Shown: one piece after another, positions 42,687-50,535 of the stretch | Layout of the letters: every line of letters starts with the position of its first letter | How positions within the stretch are numbered: position 1 is the stretch's first letter | Origin: Hallerella sp963656065 | GTDB taxonomy: Bacteria > Fibrobacterota > Fibrobacteria > Fibrobacterales > Fibrobacteraceae | Assembly: GCA_963656065.1 (NCBI GenBank) | Contig: CAVKGV010000009.1 | Span: 43,177 to 107,176 of the forward strand | Direction of reading: 5' to 3' | DNA length: 64,000 nucleotides | Translations under genes and position numbers: made by a program | Notes under the pieces: generated by a model | The model's input: only the letters and a program-made list of their open reading frames with translations | The model's database searches: none | Told to the model about the DNA's origin: nothing

Positions 42687-42743
42687 GCAAAAGGAATGGG
42701 CGCTTGACGTCGAAAGCTTTTTGAAAATTTTGACAGGCTGACA

Positions 42744-42775
42744 CAAAAAAAAGCCCCACATAAGAGGAGCTTTTT
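42744..42775 (-). terminator. Terminator of tRNA-Gly
   Basis: On the minus strand AAGCTCC and GGGGCTT pair (one U-G wobble) around an 8-nt loop. A run of eight T follows. Confidence 0.8.
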
Positions 42776-42778
42776 AAG

Positions 42779-42851
<73 letters not shown>

Positions 42852-42863
42852 GAGGACGACCCA

Positions 42864-42892
42864 ATTATAGATAAAAGAAAATGCTTTGTCAA
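42864..42892 (-). promoter_or_regulatory. Consensus sigma-70 promoter of tRNA-Gly
   Basis: On the minus strand an exact TTGACA (42887-42892) and an exact TATAAT (42864-42869) are separated by 17 nt. The -10 lies 12 nt before the mature tRNA 5' end. This is the best promoter in the window. Confidence 0.92.
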
Positions 42893-42972
42893 GGGAAATG
42901 TGAAAAGAAAAATGATTTTTTTTTGAAATCGGAGTATATTGGGGTCGAAAAAACGAAAAGCAAGGAGTTCTT

Positions 42973-43626
42973 ATGGATGCAAAGGAATATCTCAAGGTTT
43001 ATCTGGTGACGGACCGCAGGCTTTCGCTCGGCCGTCCGATAGAGGATGTCGTGGAAGAGTCGCTTCGCGGCGGCGTGGGCATTGTCCAGCTTCGCGAAAA
43101 GGACTGCTCTTCGCTTGAATTCTACGAGCTCGCGTTGAAGTTAAAAAAGACGTTGTCGGGAACAGGCGTTCCGCTTATCATCAACGACAGGCTTGACATC
43201 GCGCTCGCGGTCGATGCGGACGGTCTTCACATCGGACAGAGCGACTTGCCGTATCCGGTGGCGAGACGCTTGCTCGGAAAGGACAAGATTATCGGGCTTT
43301 CGACGGATAATTACGAGCAACTTGTCGCTGCGAACGATTACGACGTGGACTATGTCGCGTTCCAGGCTTTTGCGACGACGACAAAGCTCGATGCGGCGGA
43401 GGGTTTGGGACCGGAGGGCCTTCGGAAGGCTGCCGCCCTTTCGCGGCATCCGCTGGTCGCTATCGGCGGAATCCATCAGTCGAATGCCGAAGATGTTGCC
43501 GCTTCCGGTGTTGATGGGCTTGCCGTGGTCTCGGAAATCATGTCGGCGAAAGATCCGAAGCTCGCCACGGAAAATCTGCGGCGGGCCTTTGAAACGGGAC
43601 AGGCGAAGTTTAAAAAGGAAGGTTGA
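42973..43626 (+). CDS. thiE: Thiamine-phosphate synthase
   Basis: A 217-residue TIM-barrel enzyme that joins HMP-pyrophosphate and HET-phosphate to thiamine monophosphate. It contains YLVTDRRL, VQLREKD, the phosphate- and metal-binding LIINDRLDIALAVDADGLHIGQ, and VAIGGIHQSNA. The usual G-P-I-F-P-T-x-T-K loop reads F-A-T-T-T-K, a modest variation. An AAGGAG eight nt upstream supports the ATG. No thiamine-pyrophosphate riboswitch is recognisable in the 121 nt between tRNA-Gly and the gene. A second, ThiN-type synthase domain lies in the convergent neighbouring gene. Confidence 0.92.
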   Translation: MDAKEYLKVYLVTDRRLSLGRPIEDVVEESLRGGVGIVQLREKDCSSLEFYELALKLKKTLSGTGVPLIINDRLDIALAVDADGLHIGQSDLPYPVARRLLGKDKIIGLSTDNYEQLVAANDYDVDYVAFQAFATTTKLDAAEGLGPEGLRKAAALSRHPLVAIGGIHQSNAEDVAASGVDGLAVVSEIMSAKDPKLATENLRRAFETGQAKFKKEG

Positions 43627-43648
43627 AAGCTCTAGCCTTCAACCTTTT
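43619..43648. terminator. Terminator between thiE and the ThiN-fusion gene
   Basis: GGTTGAA (43621-43627, overlapping the thiE stop) pairs with TTCAACC (43638-43644). TTTT follows on the plus strand and A/T-rich sequence on the other side, so it can serve both convergent genes. Confidence 0.78.
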
Positions 43649-43674
43649 GGAACGTTTGAATCCGCAGCGGAAAA

Positions 43675-45252
43675 TTAAAGTGTGCTGTTGATTTTCAGGA
43701 CTTTCCGTTCAAAGTCTTCTAGGGATTTCCCGACGACGAGAACCAGCTTTTCGAGGTTGATCCGGTCGGGAATCGTGATGATATCCGGCAAGGCGGAAGC
43801 TTTGGCGATGACGTTTTCAAGATCTTTGTCGTAATCATTTCCTCGTTGCCAGTAGTCTTTGGGCGTGGGCATTTCGGCGATTCGGAATTTCGCCTTTTTG
43901 CAGGCGGAAAGAATTTTTGGATTGTTCCTGAAATCGGCGACGCATTTCGCTTCGGGGAATTTCTTCCGGATGGAGAGAAGCGTGTCCGCCATATAGACGC
44001 TGATTCCCATTTTGGGTTCGCGGACGGAACATGTTTCGTTTTCGACGCGGAAAATTCGTCCGGGAACGGCGCACACATCTTCCCTGGACGTTCCCGATTC
44101 CGTGTAGCCGATATTCATCCCGATTTCCGGGAGCATCTTGTAGATGTTTGCCGCTTTCAGGCGGTCAACGCAAGCCTTGAGGTCGCGGCAGAGCCTGTCG
44201 CTTTCGGAAAGCGAACCGTTGACATTTCCCTGGGCGAGAATGTTTGCCGCGTTGAAGAACACGTCCCAGAAAAAGTCCTTGGCCGGCGGCAGGAAGTTCT
44301 CTGTCTTCCCGTTGTGGAGCATTTTCCGTCCGAGATTCTTTTCGGTAAATTTTCCGATGACCGCACTCTTGATTCCCTCGGCGGCTAGCGCTTTTTGGAG
44401 CGGTTCCGTATCTTTCGGGGAAACGGCGATGACGAGCGTCCCTTCGCTGATGATTTCCCACGGATCGAGCCCGAAAATCCGGCAGATGTTTTCAATGTCC
44501 TTGGGAACTTTGTACGAATCCGTATCGAGCAGGACGCCCTTTCCGGAAGCTTCTGCGACTTCCCAGACGCCGCGCTTGGTTCCTCCCTCGGTCGCATCGT
44601 GCATCGCATGGACGCCTTTGAAACGCGCGGCGATTTCCGCATCCTTGACGACGGAAATTTCTTTCATCCTTCTTGCCGCGCGCCGGATGTCCCCACTGTC
44701 GAGTTTTCCCTTGAGCGCTTCGCCCAATTCAAAACCCAGAAGGGCTGCCGCCTCGATGGCGATTCCCTTGGTAATCACCAGGTTGTCGCCTGCCTTGGCG
44801 CCTTTCGGCGAAACGTAGCTTTTGCCATATCCCCAGACAGAAATTCCTCCGATGGTCGGGCAGGTGACGGCTCCGTAGTAGCCCGTATGACCTCCGACAA
44901 TGGCGATGCCTTGGCGCTTCGCCTCTGCGCTGATTTCGCTGATGAGCTTTGCGATGTAATCCTGTTTTGTGTCCGGCGGGAGCAGGAGCGAGTAAGTCAT
45001 GAATTCCGGTTTTATGCCCATGACGGCGACGTCGCTTGCTCCGATGTGGACCGTGACGTAGGCAAAATCTTTCGGGGTCATGCGGACGGACGGGAAAATA
45101 GGGTCTTCGGCAATGGCCATGAATCCGTCTCGAACCTTTAGGATGGCGGAATCTACGCCCATCGACGGACCGATTACGACTTTGGCGTTTGCGCATCCGG
45201 TCTTTGCAAGAATCGCCTTGGTGAAAAAGTCGTCGTTTACCTTTCCTATCAT
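43675..45252 (-). CDS. AIR-synthase-fold (HypE/ThiL-like) protein fused to ThiN thiamine-phosphate synthase domain
   Basis: A 525-residue two-domain protein. Residues about 1-335 have the AIR synthase/HypE/ThiL fold: IGPSMGVDSAILKV, the metal-site segment AIAEDPIFPS, GIAIVGGHTGYYG, GDNLVITKG and MHDATEGG. These proteins phosphorylate or activate small acids using ATP. Residues about 350-525 match ThiN (LPEIGMNIGYTESG, EDVCAVPGRIFRV, CVADFRNNPKIL), which in archaea makes thiamine phosphate in place of ThiE. thiE is the convergent neighbour. A bifunctional or salvage role in thiamine metabolism is a reasonable inference; it is not demonstrated. It lies 9 nt after the cyclase gene. Confidence 0.8.
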   Translation of the reverse strand: MIGKVNDDFFTKAILAKTGCANAKVVIGPSMGVDSAILKVRDGFMAIAEDPIFPSVRMTPKDFAYVTVHIGASDVAVMGIKPEFMTYSLLLPPDTKQDYIAKLISEISAEAKRQGIAIVGGHTGYYGAVTCPTIGGISVWGYGKSYVSPKGAKAGDNLVITKGIAIEAAALLGFELGEALKGKLDSGDIRRAARRMKEISVVKDAEIAARFKGVHAMHDATEGGTKRGVWEVAEASGKGVLLDTDSYKVPKDIENICRIFGLDPWEIISEGTLVIAVSPKDTEPLQKALAAEGIKSAVIGKFTEKNLGRKMLHNGKTENFLPPAKDFFWDVFFNAANILAQGNVNGSLSESDRLCRDLKACVDRLKAANIYKMLPEIGMNIGYTESGTSREDVCAVPGRIFRVENETCSVREPKMGISVYMADTLLSIRKKFPEAKCVADFRNNPKILSACKKAKFRIAEMPTPKDYWQRGNDYDKDLENVIAKASALPDIITIPDRINLEKLVLVVGKSLEDFERKVLKINSTL

Positions 45253-45261
45253 CGTTATCTC

Positions 45262-46368
45262 CTATTTGTTCTTAACGTTCGCCTGGGAAATTTCCGCATC
45301 TTCGAAATGCAGCGCATAGACGAATGTCTCATTGCTTTTTCCCTTGAGCTCGAAAGGTCCTTTGGGAAGCGGGCTGTATTTTCCGATATTCGGAAGCTCC
45401 TGCAGAAGCTCTTTTGAAATCAGGAATTCTTCGCCTAGACGGCTGCAGAGATCCTGCAAGCGGGACGTTGTGTTGATGGCGTCGCCATGGTAGGCGATTT
45501 CGCTGCGGAAGTTTCCCACTTCGGTCATGATGACTTTTCCCCAATGCGCTGCGGCCTTGAATTCCGGGTAATGTCCGAATTCAGAAAGGAACCTTTTGCG
45601 TGTGCGGAAAAAGCATCGCTTGAGGTCTTCGAAGCACAGGATGGGCTTTGCCGTCTTGCGGGAGGCGGAAAGCGGCCATGTGAGAAAGACGCCATCCCCG
45701 GCTATCTGGTAGATATCCCCGTCGTTTTCCTCGCAGCAGTTAGAGAGCAACCGGTAATATTCTTTCATGAAACGGCTGTATTGGACGTGTCCCATCTCTT
45801 CGGCGAGCCGTGTGGAGTTTCGCAAATCGACGAACATGAAAATCAGTCCGACTTCCTTTGGATCCTGGGTCTTGCCGAGAAGCGTGTTGATGAAAACGTT
45901 TGCCCCGAACTTCTTGTTTACGGAACGGATGAACGTGATGAAGAAACCCGAAAAGATTCCGTAGATGGCGAACGCTTGGACTGCCGGTGTGTCAAATGCC
46001 TGTTGCAAAAGTTCTAGCCCGCGTTCGTCGATAAACGCTCCGTCCTCGTACCAATTGAAAACCAGGACGCAAATCGCGATATTGATGAAAACCGTCGCCG
46101 TAAAATATCCGAGCCGGATGAGCATCGCGGCGGGAATCGGGCGCGGATCGCGGTCGTCGCGGAGGATTATCACGTCGTAGATACCGTGGGAAAGCCCGGT
46201 CAGGATGGCGAACTGGATAGCGGTCAGGTAGAGAATCGGATCGGAAGCTTTGGGGGAACCGTAGAAGTGGAAAAAGAAAAACAGAAGGCTGAAGAAAATC
46301 CAGCTTGCCATGTAGAATGCGATGGACTTGATCTTTCTTTTCTGGAGTCTGGAGCTAAAGAGCGACAT
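45262..46368 (-). CDS. Membrane-bound class III adenylate/guanylate cyclase
   Basis: A 368-residue protein. The N-terminal half has five to six hydrophobic helices (about 12-160, for example IAFYMASWIFFSLLFFFF and IRLGYFTATVFINIAICVL). The C-terminal half is a class III cyclase domain (about 180-350): the first metal aspartate in FMFVDLRNSTRL, the second in IYQIAGDGVFLTW, and the HGDAINTTSRLQ helix. It should make cAMP or cGMP inside the cell in response to a membrane signal. The residues setting base specificity are not clear to me. The gene precedes the ThiN fusion by 9 nt and follows a 43-residue membrane protein frame by 6 nt. Confidence 0.88.
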   Translation of the reverse strand: MSLFSSRLQKRKIKSIAFYMASWIFFSLLFFFFHFYGSPKASDPILYLTAIQFAILTGLSHGIYDVIILRDDRDPRPIPAAMLIRLGYFTATVFINIAICVLVFNWYEDGAFIDERGLELLQQAFDTPAVQAFAIYGIFSGFFITFIRSVNKKFGANVFINTLLGKTQDPKEVGLIFMFVDLRNSTRLAEEMGHVQYSRFMKEYYRLLSNCCEENDGDIYQIAGDGVFLTWPLSASRKTAKPILCFEDLKRCFFRTRKRFLSEFGHYPEFKAAAHWGKVIMTEVGNFRSEIAYHGDAINTTSRLQDLCSRLGEEFLISKELLQELPNIGKYSPLPKGPFELKGKSNETFVYALHFEDAEISQANVKNK

Positions 46369-46374
46369 CGGGCG

Positions 46375-46506
46375 TCAATGTAAAAAAAGGGGGAGACTCC
46401 AGAGCATCAGCGCAAGGAAAATATCCTTGTATGAAGGACCGAAGAGAAGAACGGACGCTAGGATAAGGACTGTTCCCGCAAGGACGAAAAACAGGACGGA
46501 TGGCAT
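46375..46506 (-). CDS. Possible small membrane protein (43 aa)
   Basis: The frame encodes MPSVLFFVLAGTVLILASVL, then LFGPSYKD, then a second hydrophobic stretch IFLALMLWSLPLFLH, giving two likely membrane helices. The stop is 6 nt before the cyclase start. A TATATT box on the minus strand (46556-46561) would give a leader of about 40 nt to this ATG. The ribosome-binding site is weak (AAAAGG directly before the ATG). A longer start at 46554 exists. It could be a cyclase partner. Evidence is limited to hydrophobicity and position. Confidence 0.45.
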   Translation of the reverse strand: MPSVLFFVLAGTVLILASVLLFGPSYKDIFLALMLWSLPLFLH

Positions 46507-46561
46507 CCTTTTCTTGAAAAGCGACTTGATGTGAAACCGTTTTCCCACGCACATAAATATA

Positions 46562-46567
46562 TATATT
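46562..46567 (+). promoter_or_regulatory. -10-like box of hemW (leaderless), within a divergent palindrome
   Basis: TATATT ends 8 nt before the hemW ATG. It is half of a perfect 12-bp palindrome AATATATATATT (46556-46567), whose other half gives TATATT toward the cyclase side. Confidence 0.45.
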
Positions 46568-46575
46568 CGGCTTCG

Positions 46576-47718
46576 ATGAAAGGACTTTATATTCACGTTC
46601 CGTTTTGCAAGAAAATTTGCGGTTATTGTGACTTTGCGACGCTTCCCGGTGCAAAACGGCTCTTTTCCGAATATGTGGACTTGCTTCTTCGCGAAGCGGA
46701 ACTGCGGCTTTCGAAATGGAAATTCGGTGTATCGGAATTTTCGACGTCCTATTTTGGCGGCGGGACCCCGAGCGAACTTCCGGCATCGGAACTTGCGAAG
46801 CTTTTCCGCGGACTCGAATCCCTGGGCGTGGATTTTTCGAAACTTTTGGAAGTGAACATTGAATGCAACCCGGATTCGGCGAGCCCGGAATTTCTCGAGC
46901 AGGCTTATTCGCTTGGCGTAAACCGTTTCAGCCTGGGACTTCAGACATTTGACGATTCCCTGTTGCGGGCAATCGGTCGCCGCGGGACTTCAAGTGAAAA
47001 CCGCGATGCTCTCGCAAGGCTTGTCGCGTTTACGCGGAAAACGGGGACGCGGGCTTCGGCGGATCTCATGTTCTGGCTTCCGGGACAGAGCCTTGAACGT
47101 TTCCGGGAGGACGTCTCGGAGCTTGCGCTCTCTGGAATCGGGCACGTGAGCTTTTACGGACTTGCGCTCGGGTCGAACACGGTTCTCGAAAACCGGATGC
47201 GGAAAGGGCTTTTTTCCCTAGACGAAAGCCTTTACCCGGAAATGTATGAAGCGGGTGTTCGTGTGTTGCGGGAAAATGGGATTGAACGCTATGAGGTGTC
47301 GAATTTTGCAAGATCGGGCGAAGAAGGTCTGCACAACCGGAATTACTGGCGACGCGGCGAGTATCTCGGGCTTGGCCCGGGCGCCCACAGCTTTGACGGA
47401 AGCGTCCGGTCGGCGGATCCTTTCCGCTATGCTGCCTGGAAACGCTGGGTCGAAAACGGTTGCCCGGAAGACGCTCTCGAAAAGGATTCGATAGGAAAGA
47501 AAGAACGCGTCGAAGAGCGCATCTGGCTTTCCCTGCGGACCCGGGAAGGCTTGGACCTGCATTCGCTGGATTTGGAGGAAACGGTGAAAATTCCCGGGGA
47601 AAAAATAGAACGCTGGGTGAAGCGGGGCTATCTCGAACGGGACGGTTCGGTCGTGCGGCTTTTTGTCCGCGGATGGCTGATGATGGATGCTGTCGTAGAG
47701 GATTTGATGCCGGATTAG
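46576..47718 (+). CDS. hemW: Radical SAM family heme chaperone HemW-like protein
   Basis: A 380-residue radical SAM protein. The [4Fe-4S]-binding motif CKKICGYC (C-x3-C-x2-C) is at the very N-terminus after YIHVPF. GGGTPSELP, VNIECNPDS, FSLGLQTFDD and the late GLGPGAHSFDG are HemW signatures. HemW was long annotated as oxygen-independent coproporphyrinogen III oxidase but is now regarded as a heme-trafficking protein. It lacks the extra HemN N-terminal extension. The ATG at 46576 matches family starts; the in-frame ATG at 46531 would lie upstream of the TATATT box. Confidence 0.92.
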   Translation: MKGLYIHVPFCKKICGYCDFATLPGAKRLFSEYVDLLLREAELRLSKWKFGVSEFSTSYFGGGTPSELPASELAKLFRGLESLGVDFSKLLEVNIECNPDSASPEFLEQAYSLGVNRFSLGLQTFDDSLLRAIGRRGTSSENRDALARLVAFTRKTGTRASADLMFWLPGQSLERFREDVSELALSGIGHVSFYGLALGSNTVLENRMRKGLFSLDESLYPEMYEAGVRVLRENGIERYEVSNFARSGEEGLHNRNYWRRGEYLGLGPGAHSFDGSVRSADPFRYAAWKRWVENGCPEDALEKDSIGKKERVEERIWLSLRTREGLDLHSLDLEETVKIPGEKIERWVKRGYLERDGSVVRLFVRGWLMMDAVVEDLMPD

Positions 47719-47841
47719 TTATTCCAATTTGCTCTATTGCAAAATCCTTACATTGCCGAAATCCGAGCGTTTTTGTCATTATTAAGTTAATTTTTCAAAC
47801 AGGAATGTCATCGTTGCATCCTTTTTCTGTGAGACGCTGGT

Positions 47842-50517
47842 ATGTTCTATCGGATGCTTAAATTGCTGCCTGCCCAGGTTCTCGGTGTCGCGCTTCTGGC
47901 TGCGATGGCTTTTGGGGATACGTGCCCCGAAGCGGGAAAGTGCAGCTACTATTCAATTTATACGAAAGTTTACGCCTATCTGTGGACTGTTCCCGAATCC
48001 GAAAATCCCAACGATACTTCGAAGGCCATCCGCTCGGCGGATTTTCTGGTCTATGCGGCGAACGATTCCCTGACCCTGAATCCGTGCGAAAAGGATTACG
48101 CTAAGGGAAGTTTTACCTGTTCTTCTGCGGAACTTTCGCATCCGACGGCAAAGGTCACTTCGGATGCCGTCCGGGGTTTTTTCTACGCCAAGGTCTCCTC
48201 GCAATTTCCGGTCAAGAACCTTCCGCTCGGGATGCAGGTGAGCGAGAGCGCAACGCCGCGCATTTTCCGCTATTATACTTTCTATGTCCCGCGCCTGGAA
48301 TATTCCTATGTGAATGCTCAAGGCGATACGGTTGTCATCGATTCGACGACCAAGCTTTCCCTGCCGGTGGATTCGTCGATGACGGTGACTGTCCGCGCGG
48401 TGATTCCCGTGGGCCCCTCTGCCGGAAAGACGGATACGACGATAGACAAGCGCGCTTTTTATCTGGAACCGATTCGCGGGGCGGAAAGTTTGAAATTCAC
48501 GACGCTTGCCGGAGATTCGACGGATAGGGTCATCCTGGAAAAAGGTGTCGGGCATTTTTCGGTCCGCTCGACGGGTGCGGTTTCCGGGGCGAGCTTCGTT
48601 TCAAAGGGGCTTGTCAATCCTTCGGATTCATCCTACTTTGTCGTGGAGGATTTTCCGGGAACATTTGCGTTTGAAAATCCGGATTTGCCGACTCTCGACA
48701 GCGCCTTTATCTATGATGCGGACGGTGACGGCAAGGGCGACAGCGTCATCGCCTATTTTTCGGGAAAGACGGATTCCGTTTCGTGGGACAGCATCTTTTA
48801 CGTTTTTCCGAACGATGCTTCCCGAAAGGAGTTTTCGGGCGAATATAAGCGCAGTGCGGACGGCGGGCAAATGGAACTGCTCGATGTAAAAACATCGCTT
48901 TCCGATACGCTCGGAGACGGCAAGCTGGAAGTCTTTGTGACGTCGAAGCTGAGCGGAACGTCGACCGGGCTTTCAACCGTCTTAGAAGACAGAATCGGTC
49001 CCGTGATTCTCAAGGCGACGCTTGTCGAGGGCTCATCCGGTGCGCGCGATACACTTGTTCTCGATTTCAACAAGGAACTGGATACCGCATTCTCGGCGGG
49101 TTCCGTACTCCGGCTTTCGAATGGGGACAAGGTCCGGATTGAAGCGGTTTCGAAAAACGGCAAGCGGTGGACGGTGACGACCGTTCCGGGGACGGTGAAA
49201 GTCGGGGATTCCCTTTCCGTCGTTTCGGGGCTTGGCGATCTCGGGCTTGTCGCCGCCGACGGAAACTTCGCCATGTTCAATTTGCCGGCGAAGGTGACAA
49301 ACGCAGGGCGCGTCTATCTCTCGAACGAGAACAACGGCTTTTTCGATTCCGATGCGGACGGACGGATGGATTCGGTGACCGTGGGATTTGAAAATCCGAT
49401 AACCGAAGAAGATCTTGAAAATATGCACATCCAGTTCTTCTGGAAGGATTCCGCCGGAAACGAGTTGATTATTTCGCCTGCGTCCAAGGATTTGGTGATT
49501 TCCAAGGATGGCAAGATGGTTTCCTACAAGCTTTCCGAATCGGAACAGGCAAAGGTTCAAAAAGGCCTTACGTCCATCGACGATTCCGGAAATTACGGCT
49601 ATGCGGCTCTTGAAAACGTTTCCGTCGTAAACGGGGATACCGTTTCCACGTTCCAGTATCTCGACATGAACGATAGGATTCCTCCTGTCATCTGTTCCTC
49701 GTTCCTTTCGCCCGAATCGCGGAGCAGTCGCAATGCGGATCGCCTGACCGTAAAATTTTCCGAGTCCATCGATGCAGGGGAAATTTCCAATGCGAATTTC
49801 ATCGGATTTGTCATCGGCGGCGACACCGTTTTCTTTGACTTTTCCAACGCGAACTGGAATGATGACCGGACGGAAGTGAGCCTGGCTGTTGCATCGGGTG
49901 AAAAGCTACTTTCCCGCGCCAACCCGAACGATTCCCTCTTTATCGTCGCTTCGGCGATTTCGGATGCCCGGGGAAATTTCGTCGGGAACAATTCCCGTCT
50001 GGTCGGTATCGAGGGGGATCCGCGCGTTGTGATGGAAACGGCTTCGCTTGCCGGAGTGGAGCGGGCGGAACTCGACACGGACGGTCCCGCTTTCACCGAG
50101 CGTCTGCTTCCGAAGGGAACTTCGACCGGGGAGGCGATGGACGGTTCGCTTGGCGTGATGCTCGATATCGCCTTTGCGACGATCTTTGACGATTCGACGG
50201 GCGAAAACCTGGATTTGGAAAAGGTCGGCTTGAACTGGTCGATGGAAGTTTATACGAATCTCGGGAATTTTGTCGCCGGCGGCCATGGGAAGATTCGGTG
50301 CGACGATCCCGACTTTGCCGGAAACTGCTTTGAAAATGCCAAAAGGCTCTACCTGCGCTGGAATATGCGTTCCGCTTCGGGGCGAAAAGCCGGCGTGGGC
50401 GCCTATCTTGTCCAGTTCAACCTGAAAGTCTATGGGCAGAAACATTCCTATACCTATGATAAAATCTTCAAATGGGGCGTTTACGGCGGCAAGGCTCACC
50501 TTGCGCTCGACGACTAA
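47842..50517 (+). CDS. Large exported surface protein with calcium-binding-type repeats
   Basis: An 891-residue protein with a signal peptide (about 1-25, ending AMAFGD). The body is a chain of beta-sandwich domains. Two carry a D-x-D-x-D-G type loop: YDADGDGKGDSV (near residue 295) and DSDADGRMDSV (near 510), each followed by a VxFxxxI strand, like calcium-binding bacterial adhesin or TSP3-type repeats. Ig-like motifs such as DRIPPVICSSFLSPESR...LTVKFSESID recur. The C-terminus (WNMRSASGRKAGVGAYLVQF) resembles FlgD/sorting-type beta domains. It shares its domain pattern with the next gene, 18 nt away. Function is unknown; adhesion to plant fibre or surface assembly is a guess. Confidence 0.82.
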   Translation: MFYRMLKLLPAQVLGVALLAAMAFGDTCPEAGKCSYYSIYTKVYAYLWTVPESENPNDTSKAIRSADFLVYAANDSLTLNPCEKDYAKGSFTCSSAELSHPTAKVTSDAVRGFFYAKVSSQFPVKNLPLGMQVSESATPRIFRYYTFYVPRLEYSYVNAQGDTVVIDSTTKLSLPVDSSMTVTVRAVIPVGPSAGKTDTTIDKRAFYLEPIRGAESLKFTTLAGDSTDRVILEKGVGHFSVRSTGAVSGASFVSKGLVNPSDSSYFVVEDFPGTFAFENPDLPTLDSAFIYDADGDGKGDSVIAYFSGKTDSVSWDSIFYVFPNDASRKEFSGEYKRSADGGQMELLDVKTSLSDTLGDGKLEVFVTSKLSGTSTGLSTVLEDRIGPVILKATLVEGSSGARDTLVLDFNKELDTAFSAGSVLRLSNGDKVRIEAVSKNGKRWTVTTVPGTVKVGDSLSVVSGLGDLGLVAADGNFAMFNLPAKVTNAGRVYLSNENNGFFDSDADGRMDSVTVGFENPITEEDLENMHIQFFWKDSAGNELIISPASKDLVISKDGKMVSYKLSESEQAKVQKGLTSIDDSGNYGYAALENVSVVNGDTVSTFQYLDMNDRIPPVICSSFLSPESRSSRNADRLTVKFSESIDAGEISNANFIGFVIGGDTVFFDFSNANWNDDRTEVSLAVASGEKLLSRANPNDSLFIVASAISDARGNFVGNNSRLVGIEGDPRVVMETASLAGVERAELDTDGPAFTERLLPKGTSTGEAMDGSLGVMLDIAFATIFDDSTGENLDLEKVGLNWSMEVYTNLGNFVAGGHGKIRCDDPDFAGNCFENAKRLYLRWNMRSASGRKAGVGAYLVQFNLKVYGQKHSYTYDKIFKWGVYGGKAHLALDD

Positions 50518-50535
50518 CCGGAGGAGGATACCGCT

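Noticed and set aside
42852..42972. Possible thiamine-pyrophosphate riboswitch before thiE
   Set aside because: The stretch is short and AT-rich, lacks the conserved CUGAGA/ACCUGA-type elements, and includes the tRNA-Gly promoter on the other strand.
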